From: Paramecium octaurelia | Lineage: Eukaryota; Ciliophora; Oligohymenophorea; Peniculida; Parameciidae | NCBI GenBank assembly: GCA_905182995.1 | Contig: CAJJDP010000006.1 | Coordinates: 773,502-837,501, forward strand | Length of the DNA stretch: 64,000 bases | Reading direction: 5' to 3' | Shown: positions 1 through 11,262 of the stretch, in pieces | How positions within the stretch are numbered: the stretch's first letter is position 1 | Layout: each line of letters begins with the position of its first letter | Position numbers and translations under genes: made by a program | Notes under the pieces: model-generated | Told to the model about the DNA's origin: nothing | Database searches by the model: none | Seen by the model: the letters and a program-made list of their open reading frames with translations, nothing else

Positions 1-1485
1 AATGATATTTCAGTCTTAGATCCTTTAGGTTCTGGTCTAAGCATTGCACTTGAATTCACAATGGCTGATTATACAAAAATATCTGCTAACTGTTAAGGGA
101 GATAGTCAGTCAAAATACATGTCTAATATGTTTCCAATTCAATTAAATTGTCATTCCAAATATTAACTAGAGTCATCTTATTCTAAGTTAAAGTTCCAGT
201 TTTATCAGAACATATCATTGATGCTCCCCCCATAGTTTCACATGCTGCCATTTTTCTGACAAGATTTTAATCTCTCAACATCTATTTGGTTGAATAAGCT
301 AAAGAGAGTGTTACTGCTAAAGGCAATCCTTCAGGAATGGCAACCACAATGACTGTGATTCCAATAATAAAGAAATTGACTATCTCTACAATATACTTGT
401 TTTCCCATTCAACTTGTGACTTTTCAACTGCAAATCTAATGCACATAACAATAACAATTATGATTGCACTGTACAATCCAAATTTCCCTATATCTTCTGC
501 AATAGCAGCTAATTTGACTTATAAAGGAGTGGCTAATTGGATATTATATTAGGAATACCTTCTGGTTCATCCTAACGAAGTAATGCACTGATCTTGCCTG
601 CACATGACAAATCTCCAACCACTAAAATAACCATCTTACCTTCTCCTGTCAAAACTCTTGTGCCACTCATCATAATAGGAGATGGAACTTCATGATGGCC
701 AGCTGTTGCAGAGTCGGTTTGATTCCTTTTAGCAATGCAAAAGTCTAATGTGTTCTTTTTTATAGGATCAGTTTCTCCTGTCATTGCTGACTCATCAGTT
801 GTGAGATCTGAGGCTTCAAGCACCAGACCATCAGCTGGTATTTCCATTCCTTCAAATATCATCACAATGTCTCCAACCATTACTTCACTCATATGAATAT
901 CACATTTCTATCCATTCCTTATTACTGTAACTCTTTTTCGCTCATCAGCCACTGCATTTAACTTCTGAAACTATTTTTCCTTTTAATAATCATTTATTGC
1001 ATTAGCATTTGTTGATATTATGACTGCTACCAAAATTGCAAAGCCTAAACTCTTAAATTTCAATAGTTTTACCCTCTATCCATGCATAAGCACGGTAATC
1101 TGAGGATGCCGTTGCAACATCTACTGCAATACTCACCAAAGCTGCCAAACACAAGATTCGCATCGTGAAGTCTTCCAAAGCTCCCCATAATAATTGAAAA
1201 TAAGACTTAGGAAGTATTAGTGGTTTACGATTATGTCCAAAATTCAGTTCCCTCTAACTCACATCATTTAATTGCAATCCATCCTTATAATTGGAGCATA
1301 AAGCCATCTAAAATATAACTATCATGAACCTCTAGAAATTCTTGCCCTCCCAATTCTTCTAGTTAATCTATCTCTTCTGTGAATGTCCTTTCTTGACATG
1401 CATAAGCCACTTAACAAAGTTACTCCTTTGACACTCTGAAACTCGTAGTATATGGCTCAGTTCTCTATGTAGCGTCTAATATCAT
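1..1485 (-). CDS. Plasma-membrane-type Ca2+-transporting P-type ATPase (5' part, cut by window edge)
   Basis: P2B-type ATPase that would pump Ca2+ out of the cytosol using ATP. Visible in order: a cytosolic N-terminus, first membrane pair (near LWGALEDFTMRIL), the actuator domain with the conserved TGE motif in SAMTGETDPIKK, a second membrane pair carrying the M4 motif PEGLPLAV, and the phosphorylation motif DKTGTLT at about 190-220. The nucleotide-binding domain, later membrane helices and any calmodulin-binding tail lie beyond the left edge. Frames join through introns at about 1308-1329 (22 nt), one near 1045-1072 (28 nt) and one near 538-563 (26 nt). TAA and TAG are read as Gln throughout. 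The start is the first ATG of the open frame (complement of 1483-1485). Family assignment is secure; the PMCA subtype rests on PEGLPLAV and the actuator sequence. Confidence 0.93.
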
Positions 1486-2052
1486 AATAATAATAATATT
1501 AATTTAATTTAATTTTATTTTTTCCTCTCCATTGAATAAACTTAATATTTTCAATCAACTTCAAGTTTGTTGTTTGTAATTTTACTTATTTTTATCATCA
1601 ATTAATTTCTATATACTGATTTCAAAGATATCTTAGTGTGATTCGCTTTTATCTTTATCTCTTTATAAGTGTTTAACTCGATTTATAAAATAACATAATT
1701 CTTTTAGAATCAATTATCTTTATTTATTGATAGCAAATTTCTAGTCTATTTCTAGATTATTCTCCAATCATAAAGCTATATTACACATATTTAACCAAAA
1801 AATATATTCCTGTAGAATTAGAATTTAATTACATTAACAATTTGGAGTTGATAATAAAACATTCTTATATGAATTATATTATCCAATACATTTGAAATAC
1901 AATATTGTTATCAATACATACCTAAAATTGAATATAAACATTTTATTAAAAAAAGACTTAAGTGAATTTATTTATTAATAGTTAAGGTCGAATTAATTTA
2001 GAAACCATTATTTTTTATTAAAGTATTATAACTATATAATAAAAAATAAAAA
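1486..2052. other. Intergenic, divergent promoter region
   Basis: AT-rich spacer between two divergently transcribed genes (the Ca2+ ATPase to the left, the zinc-finger gene to the right). I see no open frame with coding character, no RNA gene and no clear repeat. It presumably contains both promoters, but no element can be pointed to. Confidence 0.6.
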
Positions 2053-2926
2053 ATGAATTATAAGCCCAATTTAAAGATGGATAGCACCTCTGGGTCGTTT
2101 AAAAAATAAGATTAAGCTTTGTCTTTAGGGAGCACATAAAAATCAGATTCTTCTGCTATCAACACAAAGCCCAATTTTGCCAGCAAACCATCTTTCAATA
2201 TTCGCAACCGTTCCACTCAACCAGGAGATTAAGAAACTTAGTTAACAAGCTCTAAAGATGAATTCTTTAAAACAGGGTCATTTCAAGAGAAAGTACCTCT
2301 TAAGGATAGAATCTAACGATCAGACGAAAAGAAAAATTCAGCTCCTCTCAACCAAGGACTTTACTTACCTGGACAAGAGGAGTTATTTAGGAAATAAATC
2401 TAAGTTGAAAAGAAGGAAGTCTAATAAACTTATGAAAAAAAAGAAGTTTAATAGGTTAAACAAACTTAATCAGATTCCTATATGCCATCGATTGGTAATC
2501 AGAATAAACGAGAAGCAGCATTATTAGGGTCAAAAAATCCAATTGAAAATAAATTAGCAGTGGCTGATCAAACAAAGGTGCAATAATAACTTGGTATTCA
2601 ATATGGTAATACAATTAGAGGAAGCTGAACCAATTGAAGATCTAGAATTAGTGCTTTGTCCTGAGGGTTGTGGAAGACAATTTAAATAAGATGTTTTAGA
2701 AAAGCATACTAAAGTGTGCAAACAAGTTTTTCAATAGAAAAGATAAGAATTCAATTCCAAATAAGCAAGAATAGTCTCAAATGATTAATAAAAATTAATG
2801 CGACAAGGTTAAATAAAAGAGAAGCAAATATAAAAGAAATAGGGCAAAGCTCCTCTTGATCCAAATTGGAAAAAACAATCTGAAGAATTGCGAAATATAA
2901 TAAAAGAACAGAAGTAATAGCAATGA
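2053..2926 (+). CDS. C2HC-type zinc-finger protein (ZC2HC1-like)
   Basis: Protein of 282 residues after removal of one 25-nt intron (2594-2618). Most of it is polar and low in complexity (Ser, Gln, Lys, Asn rich), so probably disordered. Near residues 195-220 is a C-x3-C-x11-H-x3-C finger (CPEGCGRQF...HTKVC), the spacing of the C2HC fingers found in the ZC2HC1/FAM164 family, followed by a basic Gln/Lys-rich helix and DPNWKKQ. Family members are small, usually paired-finger proteins of poorly defined function; only one finger is seen here. The ATG at 2053 follows an AT-rich leader and is the first in frame; the TGA at 2924 closes it. Confidence 0.8.
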
Positions 2927-3062
2927 TTATTTAATGATTAATAATACAAACAATCCCAATTTCATTCTTCTCACACTACACATTCGTAAAATCTGTTTCA
3001 TTAAAGAGTTGTTAAAGAAATTTATAAATGCGAAAATCTTTCATAAATTACAGATATCAAAT

Positions 3063-3326
3063 ATGACAAATAGATTCAGTTCAAAATATGTTATACCCTC
3101 AGAGTAACCTTCAACATTAACTAATTAATATTAAAGTTAATGCTTGCCTGAAAAGAAGCATAGAAATTACTTGAATTTTACATCTTAATATTTAATAGAT
3201 TTTCTATAAATAAATTAATTATTGCATTTGCATTTTAAATTTTGTTATTATTTTCAGGGATTGCCAAACTCAATTGAATAATTAAATATTCTGCATCAAA
3301 ATCAAATCTCATAAATTAAATCATGA
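3063..3326 (+). CDS. Short hypothetical ORF, doubtful
   Basis: An 87-codon frame with no intron needed. The first part (MTNRFSSKYVIPSEQ...) and the last part (GLPNSIEQLNILHQ) have coding-like composition, while the middle is hydrophobic and AT-biased, as in non-coding DNA. Its stop overlaps the ATG of the next small frame (TCATGAC). No family recognised. It could be one half of a decayed gene whose other half is the following frame. Confidence 0.3.
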
Positions 3327-3534
3327 CTAATTCATTTAAGTAGTTGCTAGAATAGATCTCCATAGGCAACGATACTTTTCCATAATAAGCAAACCGTTTA
3401 GCTCTATTCATACGTAAATTCTATTGAAATTGATATAAGCTACTAAATTCTTGGATATATCAAACTAATAGTGGGAAGAATTGTCCAAAATTATTGTCAA
3501 TTATAGTTAGACATTTTCTAAACAAAGCTAATGA
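3323..3534 (+). CDS. Short hypothetical ORF, doubtful
   Basis: A 61-residue frame (MTNSFKQLLEQISIG... to ...YSQTFSKQS) that closes if a 26-nt GTAAAT...ATAAG intron at 3414-3439 is removed. Composition is that of an amphipathic helical protein. It overlaps the preceding frame by four bases (ATGA). The pair may be two remnants of one gene shifted by one base; the composition favours coding origin but no homology is recognised. Confidence 0.35.
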
Positions 3535-3674
3535 AATGATATAATGATTCAGTTTAATGAATCATTGATCGAGCCAAGACTTGAATATTAATTCTCAACT
3601 TAATATTTTGATGTAGGAATACTACGATTTGTAAAACCATTAAGATTTTTAGTGATTAATAATTAAATTTCATT

Positions 3675-4196
3675 ATGATTTATAAAGTTCTATTCTCAAT
3701 CCTTGTTTTTACCAATTGCTGTACTCTAATTTAGATGTAAAAGAAAGCAAGAATCTTAAGAGGATAATATAAGGATGTGGTTAGTTTTAGATAGATTAAC
3801 TTAATTAGTCGAAAATATACATATTTCTATGGCGGTCAACTGAATTCTTAAATAAATAGAGATGCTATTTATTATGTGAATTCATCAAATGGGTACTCAT
3901 ATTGTTCTCTTCATCAGTCATTCGAAATCCTTTTGAATAAGAAATATGAAATCAACACTGTTGTTATTGAGATTTGGGATCGACATGATACCTCCCATTA
4001 TGATTTCGAAGTTTATATTAGCTTTGAAGAGAATGAAAAAAGGATCTATGAAAATGCCTCATTTGCAGGATTCATAAGAATTAAGTTTGAGGATCAATTA
4101 GTTGATAAGATTAGAATTTACAATAGAGGAGGATCTGGTTTTAATGGAAATTTATCAATTATTAAAGTTTAAGCATTTTACTCTATTTAAAATTGA
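3675..4196 (+). CDS. Secreted F5/8 type C (discoidin)-like domain protein
   Basis: Protein of 173 residues without introns. Residues 1-20 form a signal peptide (MIYKVLFSILVFTNCCTLI). The rest resembles the galactose-binding-like beta-sandwich seen at the C-terminus of BTBD9-type proteins: a cluster of EINTVVIEIWDRHD, YDFEVYISFE and IRIKFEDQLVDKIRIYN matches the order of strands in F5/8C domains. With a signal peptide and no membrane anchor it is probably secreted or lumenal and may bind glycans or lipid surfaces. The domain call is by pattern of motifs, not by alignment score. Single-domain architecture and small size are unusual for the family. Confidence 0.6.
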
Positions 4197-4568
4197 AATT
4201 ATTTTCGAAATATATTGTTGAGACTTTTCCATTAGTTTAGGCCCTTCTTATTTGGTTCCTTTCAAATTTCAGAACCTTAGAACATAAATAGGATTTTCTA
4301 CTGAGATTTTCTTGCAAAATTATATAAATATGGATAAAGCTGCTTGTATTAATAAAGTAACATCTAGTTTAAATATTTTTTCATCAAGTTTCGTTCATTT
4401 TTTCATACAAATTCTACTGAAAGTACATCATAAAAATAATATATTATGAAAAAACTGATTGAGAATACAAAGCAAAGCTTTAATTCTAAGAAACACACTA
4501 AATAAGTTATAAATGCTATTAAAAACAAAGTCTTTAAATATCTATCATATATAAGCTTCATATTTGAT
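4197..4568. other. Intergenic between convergent genes
   Basis: AT-rich spacer between the 3' ends of two convergent genes. No coding-like frame, repeat or RNA gene is visible. Confidence 0.55.
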
Positions 4569-4886
4569 TCATAATTGCCAATTATTAGCTTTATTTTTAC
4601 TCCTCAGGAAGAGAGGGTTTTATTTAATTTTTTAACAATAATCGATCTCCGTTTCCTTCAAAGTGTTACCATAAGAAGACATGGTCCTTGAAGTCAGAAT
4701 ATCAATAATTTAGTTGTTTTCTTTCTCATATTTAAATTATTTTCTCATAGGATTAGTTTTCATTTTAAGTCCCAGATTTTTTAAGTACATAGTAATATTC
4801 TCTTCTATTTGATGTGAAGCTTTTCCCTAAAACTGATTGAGAACAATCTCAATGGAGTTATCAGAAAACTCATCATAATCATCCAT
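4569..4886 (-). CDS. Hypothetical small protein
   Basis: Intronless frame of 105 residues starting MDDYDEFSDNSIEIVLNQF. The N-terminus is acidic and the C-terminus basic (FLRSKNKANNWQL). There is no signal peptide or membrane segment, and the composition suggests a helical soluble protein. No family is recognised. The next ATG upstream is out of frame, so the start is reasonably fixed. Confidence 0.6.
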
Positions 4887-5391
4887 TCTAATTATTAATG
4901 AATTTATTTGACATATCTTTAAATTCATTTTAGCATTAATTCAGTGTTTTTACTGTAAGAGATAAAACCTCCCTCTTAAATTCTGATGTAATGGACTTAT
5001 TTATTTTAAAGTTTTCAATAAATATCGTTTCTAAGTCTTTCCTGAAATTACTTTAAGTTTACTCTAAAAGCAATTTAGTAAGCACAAATACAAGACAAAA
5101 ACATATTGGTACATTCTAGAGAAAAGATCCTGTAACAAGGTTCACAGTTAAACATTTATGCTAATCTCATCCTTAAAGAGGATATTTCTTCATTTAGAAA
5201 TTTCAATTTTATCAAAATATTATTATTCTTTATGTAATTTAATGGATACAAATGATTGTATCTATGTTAAAATATAATAAGGGATCCATATGCTTATGTA
5301 GTTCATCGAATATTAAGGTTTATAATGATATAAAAAGCAGAGTTAAGGATTTTATTCTAGTTTCGAGAATTATATTATAACATAATTATAA
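4887..5391. other. Intergenic between divergent genes
   Basis: AT-rich spacer, presumably holding the divergent promoters of the two flanking small genes. Nothing else can be supported here. Confidence 0.55.
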
Positions 5392-5998
5392 ATGAATTAA
5401 AAAGAACAAATTAACCCATTCAAAGCTTATGGAACAAAGGAAGTTTGGGAAAAAATAAATGAATCTGGGAAAAACAAGGAAGTAACTATAGGCTTTTAAT
5501 AGTTAGTATGTGAGATTTCCAGGAATTGGCATTGAACAAACTCCATTCTATTAAATGTAAAAATAACACGCAGAAAAAAACCAAAGCAAGAAATAGGACT
5601 TCTTAAGCAAGTTAAATAAATTTGAATATTTTCCTTCAGGAAATCAAAAGAAGTTAGACATACAAGGAATGGTATAGTTACATAATATAAATAAGTTTTC
5701 TCAAATTGATGATGTTAAAAAATACTAAGCAAGAATGGAGAGGATAGACCCAATTAACAAAAACTGTATTCTTTTGGATTTATTCATTTTAGTGTTGTAA
5801 CATAAATTGCACAAAGCATTAGAAACAGCTTCATTTTTATGGGGTGATTAGATGAGACATGATGGGAGCTTGGGGACTTTAGATTCAATCAACAATTTAT
5901 TGAATTAGTCATAAAAGAAGCTTGAATAACGAAATCAGAGTTCATAATTTATATTTACAAAGGGACATCATAAGGTAAGGCTTGGACACGAAATATGA
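5392..5998 (+). CDS. Hypothetical protein, 193 residues
   Basis: The frame closes when a 25-nt intron (GTAACT...GTTAG, about 5481-5505) is removed, joining ...NESGKNKE to YVRFPGIGIEQ. The protein is soluble, Lys/Gln-rich and likely mostly helical, with a patch LLDLFILVLQHKLHKAL and a conserved-looking FLWGDQMRHDGSLG. No signal peptide or membrane segment. Family not recognised. Confidence 0.7.
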
Positions 5999-6133
5999 AT
6001 ATTAATCAATATGTGTTCTTATCTGCTTTGGTACCAACTAAATGATAAAGGATTATCATCACAACAATTCCAATTCCCAAAGTGTTGCATAGCAGCATAA
6101 TTTCATATTCCATAGTTTAATTTATATATATAA

Positions 6134-8009
6134 TCAATCAGAAATAAAAGTCCAATTATCTACTGCTTTTCTCTATTGGATTTGAGAATCTTCATCAAAA
6201 TTCACTTGCAGAGTCTGATTGGCTTGATTCATAATGCTTGGCAGGGGAACTGGTAATTTTTTGTTCATTGCCGAATCCCAATTGATGTCCGAAAACCAAG
6301 GATGAGCCTTGACTTCTTCTGAGTCCTTCTTTGCACCAAGTCTCTTCGTAGGATTTCTCTCTAATAACTGAAAATAGATGTATTGTTACTTATGAAATAA
6401 ATGAAAGAGCCTCTTTTGATAGATTATTTTAAGGAAATTTAAGTTATTTATTTTTGATATTCTCAAATAATTCTTCTCTGTTATGACTATAATACGGAGG
6501 CATTCCAAATAGCATTTCATGTGTTATGGTACCTAATTGATACCAATCAACTGAACGATTGTATAATTTTTTATTGACTACTTCTGGTGCCATATATGCA
6601 GGAGTACCACAAAAGGATTTTGTATTCTCATTTTCAATATCAGTTTTAGCTAAACCGAAATCAGTTAACATACAATGTCCTTTATTATCAATAATAATGT
6701 TTTAGGGTTTTAGATCTCTGTACATAATTTTATTTTGATGCAGTGCTTCAATGGCTAAGATGATCTCAGCAGTATACATTTTGGCAACCTGCTCTGACAA
6801 CTTAGACTTTAAATCTAACAGTTTAGTTAAATCCCCCCCAGGACAAAAATCCATTACTAAAAATAACTTATGTTGGGTTTAAAAGGCATAATGTAATTTC
6901 ACAATAAAAGGATGATCAATTACTGAGAGAATGGATTTCTCTGTTTAAATATAAGGCAACAATTTCTAGCTTATTTTCTCTTTTCTCAATACTTTCATTG
7001 CATATAAGCTATTTTATTCATCTTTTTTCTTAACGAGATAAACTATTCCGAAAGCACCTTTTCCTAGTTCCTTGTGATACGTAAAAGAATCCGGCCCTAT
7101 ATTCTGACCTCCTATTGGAACCACTGATTATCTGGCCTAATAAGTTTGCTTTTATAAAGTATTGGTTGAAACTGATTACCCCAAAAACTTCATTATTCTA
7201 TTGATGCTTTTACGATAAGATGCTGAATCCTTTTAGTCTTTAGGTTCTTTAGTGCTTTTAACCAGTCTTTCTATAACATATTACTTTTCATATCCGAATT
7301 ATTTGAATATTAGTTACTATTCAGTATTCGATATCAACTAAAGTGCATTGATGTTTTCTGCGTTCTTAATATAGGGATCAGCTTTATATTTAAGCAAAAT
7401 TTATATTATTTCTAAAGAATTATTCTCCAAAGCAACATGAAGAGGAGTATTCATCGAAAAATCCTACCTGTCTACATTTGCTTTGTTGTATACTAACAAG
7501 GTAACTATGTCTATGAGGTTGCCTTTAACACTTATCATCAAAGGAGTACATCCGTCGCAATCTTATTCATTCAAATAGCTCCCTTTTTATATTAGATGAT
7601 AAGCTATTTAGAAGTTACCAGAACTACAAGCAAAATGCAGACATGTTTGATCATTTGAATCCTTAGCATTTATATCAATAAAGTGTTAAGATTGCAATAT
7701 TGATTCTACAAGAGTAAACTAACCTTATTTGCATGCTTTAATTAGCTCCAACGTTTTCAATTAAGATTCTTTCCAAAAATCCTGCCAAGCATTTTCCTTT
7801 TAGAATTAGATTTAATCATATTCAACAATCTCAGAAGTTCTAAGGTCTATTATTTCCCCTGTGTCATTATCAAACATATAGAATTACTTAGTCGAAATCT
7901 CCATAGAATCAAAGATCGCTCTAGTTTTGAATGACCTACATATTATAATAATTTACTTCGATGGCTCTAAAGTTGTAGAGTGAGAATACTAGTCATTAAA
8001 TGATTGCAT
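6134..8009 (-). CDS. Ankyrin-repeat AGC-type Ser/Thr protein kinase
   Basis: 617 residues with one 22-nt intron close to the 3' end (GTAACA...TTCAG, about 6369-6390). Residues 1-90 are an unassigned N-terminus (MQSFNDQYSHS...). About 95-230 are ankyrin repeats (DQTCLHFACSSGN, GCTPLMISVKGNL, NTPLHVALENNSL). About 300-560 are a kinase domain: glycine loop GKGAFG, catalytic Lys in YAMKVLRK, catalytic loop YRDLKPQN, DFGLAK, activation segment SFCGTPAYMAPE and the AGC-typical NRSVDWYQLG. The tail LLERNPTKRLG followed by HPWFSDINWD is also AGC-like (PKA/PKG/S6K relatives). Essential residues are intact, so it should be active. The ankyrin fusion suggests targeting by protein-protein contacts. Confidence 0.92.
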
Positions 8010-8457
8010 TAAATTTAATAATCATCATTTATCATTAAAATCAATCAAAATAAAATACTAGAGAAGGGCCTTTAACCTTCTATAATTTTCTGCTTTTATG
8101 AATATCATACATAGTTTAGTCCAAAAAAGTAAAGATAATCGTAAATTCTATAAAATAAAGAGTGCTTCATAATGAATTGAGTAAATTTCTATTTTAAGAA
8201 CCTTTATAATTTGGTAGAAAATAGTATAATTAATGAAATTCATTCATTATTTTTACATTTAATGGTTGTGATTCATCCAATATATAATACTTTATTCTAT
8301 TAATAAATTAAGAAAAATATGATTAAGGGACTAAATTAAGAATATTATAAATTCATTTATTATTTCATTCTTCAAATGAGCAATTTACATTACAAACCCT
8401 AAAGATGCCATTTAATTTAATTTTTTTTGTTACTTTTTTACTTTGCAAACAGAATAC
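8010..8457. other. Intergenic
   Basis: AT-rich spacer separating two genes on the minus strand. No coding-like frame, repeat or RNA gene is apparent. Confidence 0.55.
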
Positions 8458-9560
8458 TCATTTTTCATTAAATTTTCTTTACAAAGAAGCTGAAGTATAA
8501 ATTTCTCTTAATATCAATAAAATTAAATAATATTTTAAGAGATTCGATACCTTTTGGTTGAAATTTTCTATAACAAAGTCAACTTTCAAAAATAACTCGT
8601 CATGAATAAGAATAGGATGTTATCTAATATTTAATAAAGAAATTGATTTATTTGGAAATTTAATATTTAAAACAATCAATATTCCTTCAATTTTGATTTT
8701 TTTTTCTTTAAAATCCGCCTGAAAATCTATATTTTACACTTATTATATCATAATCAACTAGTTTTAACTCAGATAAAGTCCGTTTCCATTAACTTGAGTT
8801 ATAAGTTTTATTCTTAATTATTAATTCTAGGCTAACTTATTCTCTATTAATAATTTTTTTTTCTACTTCAACAGAGATTAATATTCTAAAATATAGTTAT
8901 ATACATCTTCTAAGGAATCATAGGGGCAGAAATATTTTTGAAAATTTGCGATTTCTCCTACTTCTTGTTAATGTATTTTTAATATAATAGGAACTATAAC
9001 TAGAATCTCATCATTATTCATAAGATCTAAATCAGCTAATGACTGCCTAGATTGACATAAATTTCCTTTAACTAAAAATGAAATTTTATATGCTTCCCTA
9101 TGTGAAATATTTAATATACCTATCTTTATTTAATTATCTTAAAATAATATCCTCTATTAAACTTAATTTATCGAACCTACTAAGTTTTAATTCTAGTTTT
9201 CTAATAAAATCGCCTAAATAACTTTAAAGTAAAATTAAGATAGTAACTGGTTAAAGTTCGGAGTATGTTTATGAAAAGCGCTATCTAATTTCAATTTCAC
9301 CAAAAGTTATTCCCTTTAAAATAGAACCAACTGAGTCAGTTAATTAAAGAATTTTATCCTAAGCTTTTAAATACAAATGAATTTCATTAATATCACCTGA
9401 TGACTTATTGCTAGAATTACGAATTTTTTTACTCATGTTTTGCAACTTATTCAATTAATTCTAATAATTCTCCAACTTTCGTTTCTTGTTTTGCTTATAA
9501 AGTAACTACTTATCCACTTATGTAATTCTTGAACACTATTGTTTTTATTTCTTCATTCAT
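8458..9560 (-). CDS. Hypothetical protein, possibly with ubiquitin-like folds
   Basis: 352 residues after removal of two 22-nt introns (GTAAAA...TTCTAG near 9424-9445 and GTATAT...ACATAG near 9102-9123). The N-terminus (MNEEIKTIVFKNYISGQ then KVGELLELIEQVAKH) follows the beta-beta-alpha pattern of ubiquitin-like domains, and two further stretches (VTILILLQSYLG, ISFLVKGNLCQSRQSLADLDLMNNDEIL) could be repeats of that fold; the DLDLMNNDEILV segment resembles the final strand region of ubiquitin. This is inference from pattern only. There is no membrane segment. The start codon lies 4 bp from a (TAA)26 tract. Confidence 0.7.
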
Positions 9561-9563
9561 TTT

Positions 9564-9564
<1 letters not shown>

Positions 9565-9642
<78 letters not shown>
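9565..9642. repeat. (TAA)26 microsatellite
   Basis: A perfect run of 26 TAA units. On the minus strand it is (TTA)26 ending four bases before the ATG of the gene at 8458-9560, so it occupies that gene's 5' untranslated or promoter region. Confidence 0.97.
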
Positions 9643-9644
<2 letters not shown>

Positions 9645-10173
9645 TTTTAAATTCACATCTTTCTTTATGACATTTATTCGTATAACCTGATGATATAACA
9701 CTTTTTACTAATTGTATGTCAGGCTTTTGCTATATTAAAATATAAAACTAATGTGATCATTACAGATCTTAATGGATTTTAAGGGTTAGGATTTCTAAAC
9801 TGGTTCATGGTTTTACTTATATATTTTCTTTTTTCTAAAATATATGAGATATCGTATTTATAGGGATGTGCTTTTAACTTTTGAGTTGAAAAGTTCGATA
9901 AATTATCTAATATTATTATTTGAGGATATCATAATAAAGGTTTTAATTATGAAAATTGATCATTTTTGTTAGGTAATTAATTTGATTGTTTAGGGAATTA
10001 TAGAATTTTAGTAAGCATTCGAATTTATAAATAGCTTTTGTATATATTAATTGAAGATTCGGATTAGTTGAATTTTTCGAACTGTTACTTGAGCGATATA
10101 TGAATTTTGTTGATTTCAGGATTACAATATCAGTTTCTTTTTATTTATTAATTCAATGTAAAGTGATAATAAC
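9643..10173. other. Intergenic
   Basis: AT-rich spacer between divergent genes. I see short open stretches but none with coding composition, and no repeat beyond the adjoining microsatellite. Confidence 0.5.
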
Positions 10174-10746
10174 ATGACCCACTTTTTAGACTTAAAAAGC
10201 CCTAAATACATTAGATCTAATTCAAATAAGATAGCAAATCTAACTTATTTATAAAGACTTGAAATCTAGAGAAAGTATTTAATAACTGAACCCAGCAATT
10301 ATATAAAGACATAAAATACTAATACTTTATATCCTTATCTTGTTGAAAAAGTCGAAAATTAAATCTAAAGAAATCTCTCTACTAAAAAAACAACAAAGAG
10401 GGATTCTCATCCTACAATCAAAGACTCATATTTGATTTCAAGATTTCGATTAAGATTATCTAAATCTATTGAAAAATATATGAATAAATAAGAAAATCAA
10501 ACAATAATAAAAGTCTAAAGTTATTAAGAAATGGATCCATCACTATTGACTCCAAGGTAAATAATGTTATCAGCAAGAACTTAAAGTAGAAACAAAAACT
10601 ATTCTGTCTTTTTTAGAAAACTGAAAAGGGTGTAAAGTGATCATGAAGATTAATGTACTACCTAAACTAATACAATTAATCATAACATCTCATCAAACAG
10701 ACCTTTTTCATAATACTATTCTAGACAATCAAATTATATAAAATGA
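10174..10746 (+). CDS. Hypothetical basic protein
   Basis: Intronless frame of 190 residues (MTHFLDLKSPKYIRSNSN...). It is strongly basic and rich in Ser, Thr, Arg, Lys, Asn and Gln, with segments such as STKKTTKRDSHPT and FFRKLKRVQSD. Likely disordered; no signal peptide, membrane segment or known domain. Composition (Gln encoded by TAA/TAG/CAA, codon bias) matches neighbouring real genes, which is the main reason to accept it. Confidence 0.65.
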
Positions 10747-11262
10747 GCTTATGATTATTATTTTTATAATACCTAATTACAACATAAATTTTGTAAGAAT
10801 AATAGTTAGAAAAATAAATGGCAAATTTATTATGTTTGATCTCCAAACATGAAATAATTAAACAACTTTATTTAATTTAATAAAATGAGAATTCTACAAA
10901 CTTTATGGTCTAAAAAGGCCATTAATGATCTTAAAGATCGAGGTTTTAAGTTAATCAAAATATGGTAAACTTTGAATAACATCTTAGTTGTGATAAAATA
11001 TAATAGAATATTTATAATTTTTAGAATTCTAAATTTAAATAATTTTAGGATAATTATAAGACTGTTGTCTTGAAAACAAACTTCTTATGCTTCTTTTCCT
11101 TCATCATTTAGAAATATTCAAACATACCTAAGACTACTATAGTTTGATTATTTGATCATAGATCCATTCTCACATCCAAAAATTATTCTATTAAGTTTAT
11201 TATATTTTACTTTATTGACTTAATTATTAACGAATTTAATATTTTTATTTGATAATCTAGAT
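10747..11262. other. Intergenic
   Basis: AT-rich spacer between two genes on the plus strand. No coding-like frame or RNA gene seen. Confidence 0.5.

Noticed and set aside
337-552. Plus-strand open frames inside the Ca2+ ATPase gene
   Set aside because: They are antisense shadows of a well-supported P-type ATPase frame.
11045-11095. Possible tRNA-like fold
   Set aside because: No acceptor stem or T-loop consensus could be matched; only a chance anticodon-like hairpin.
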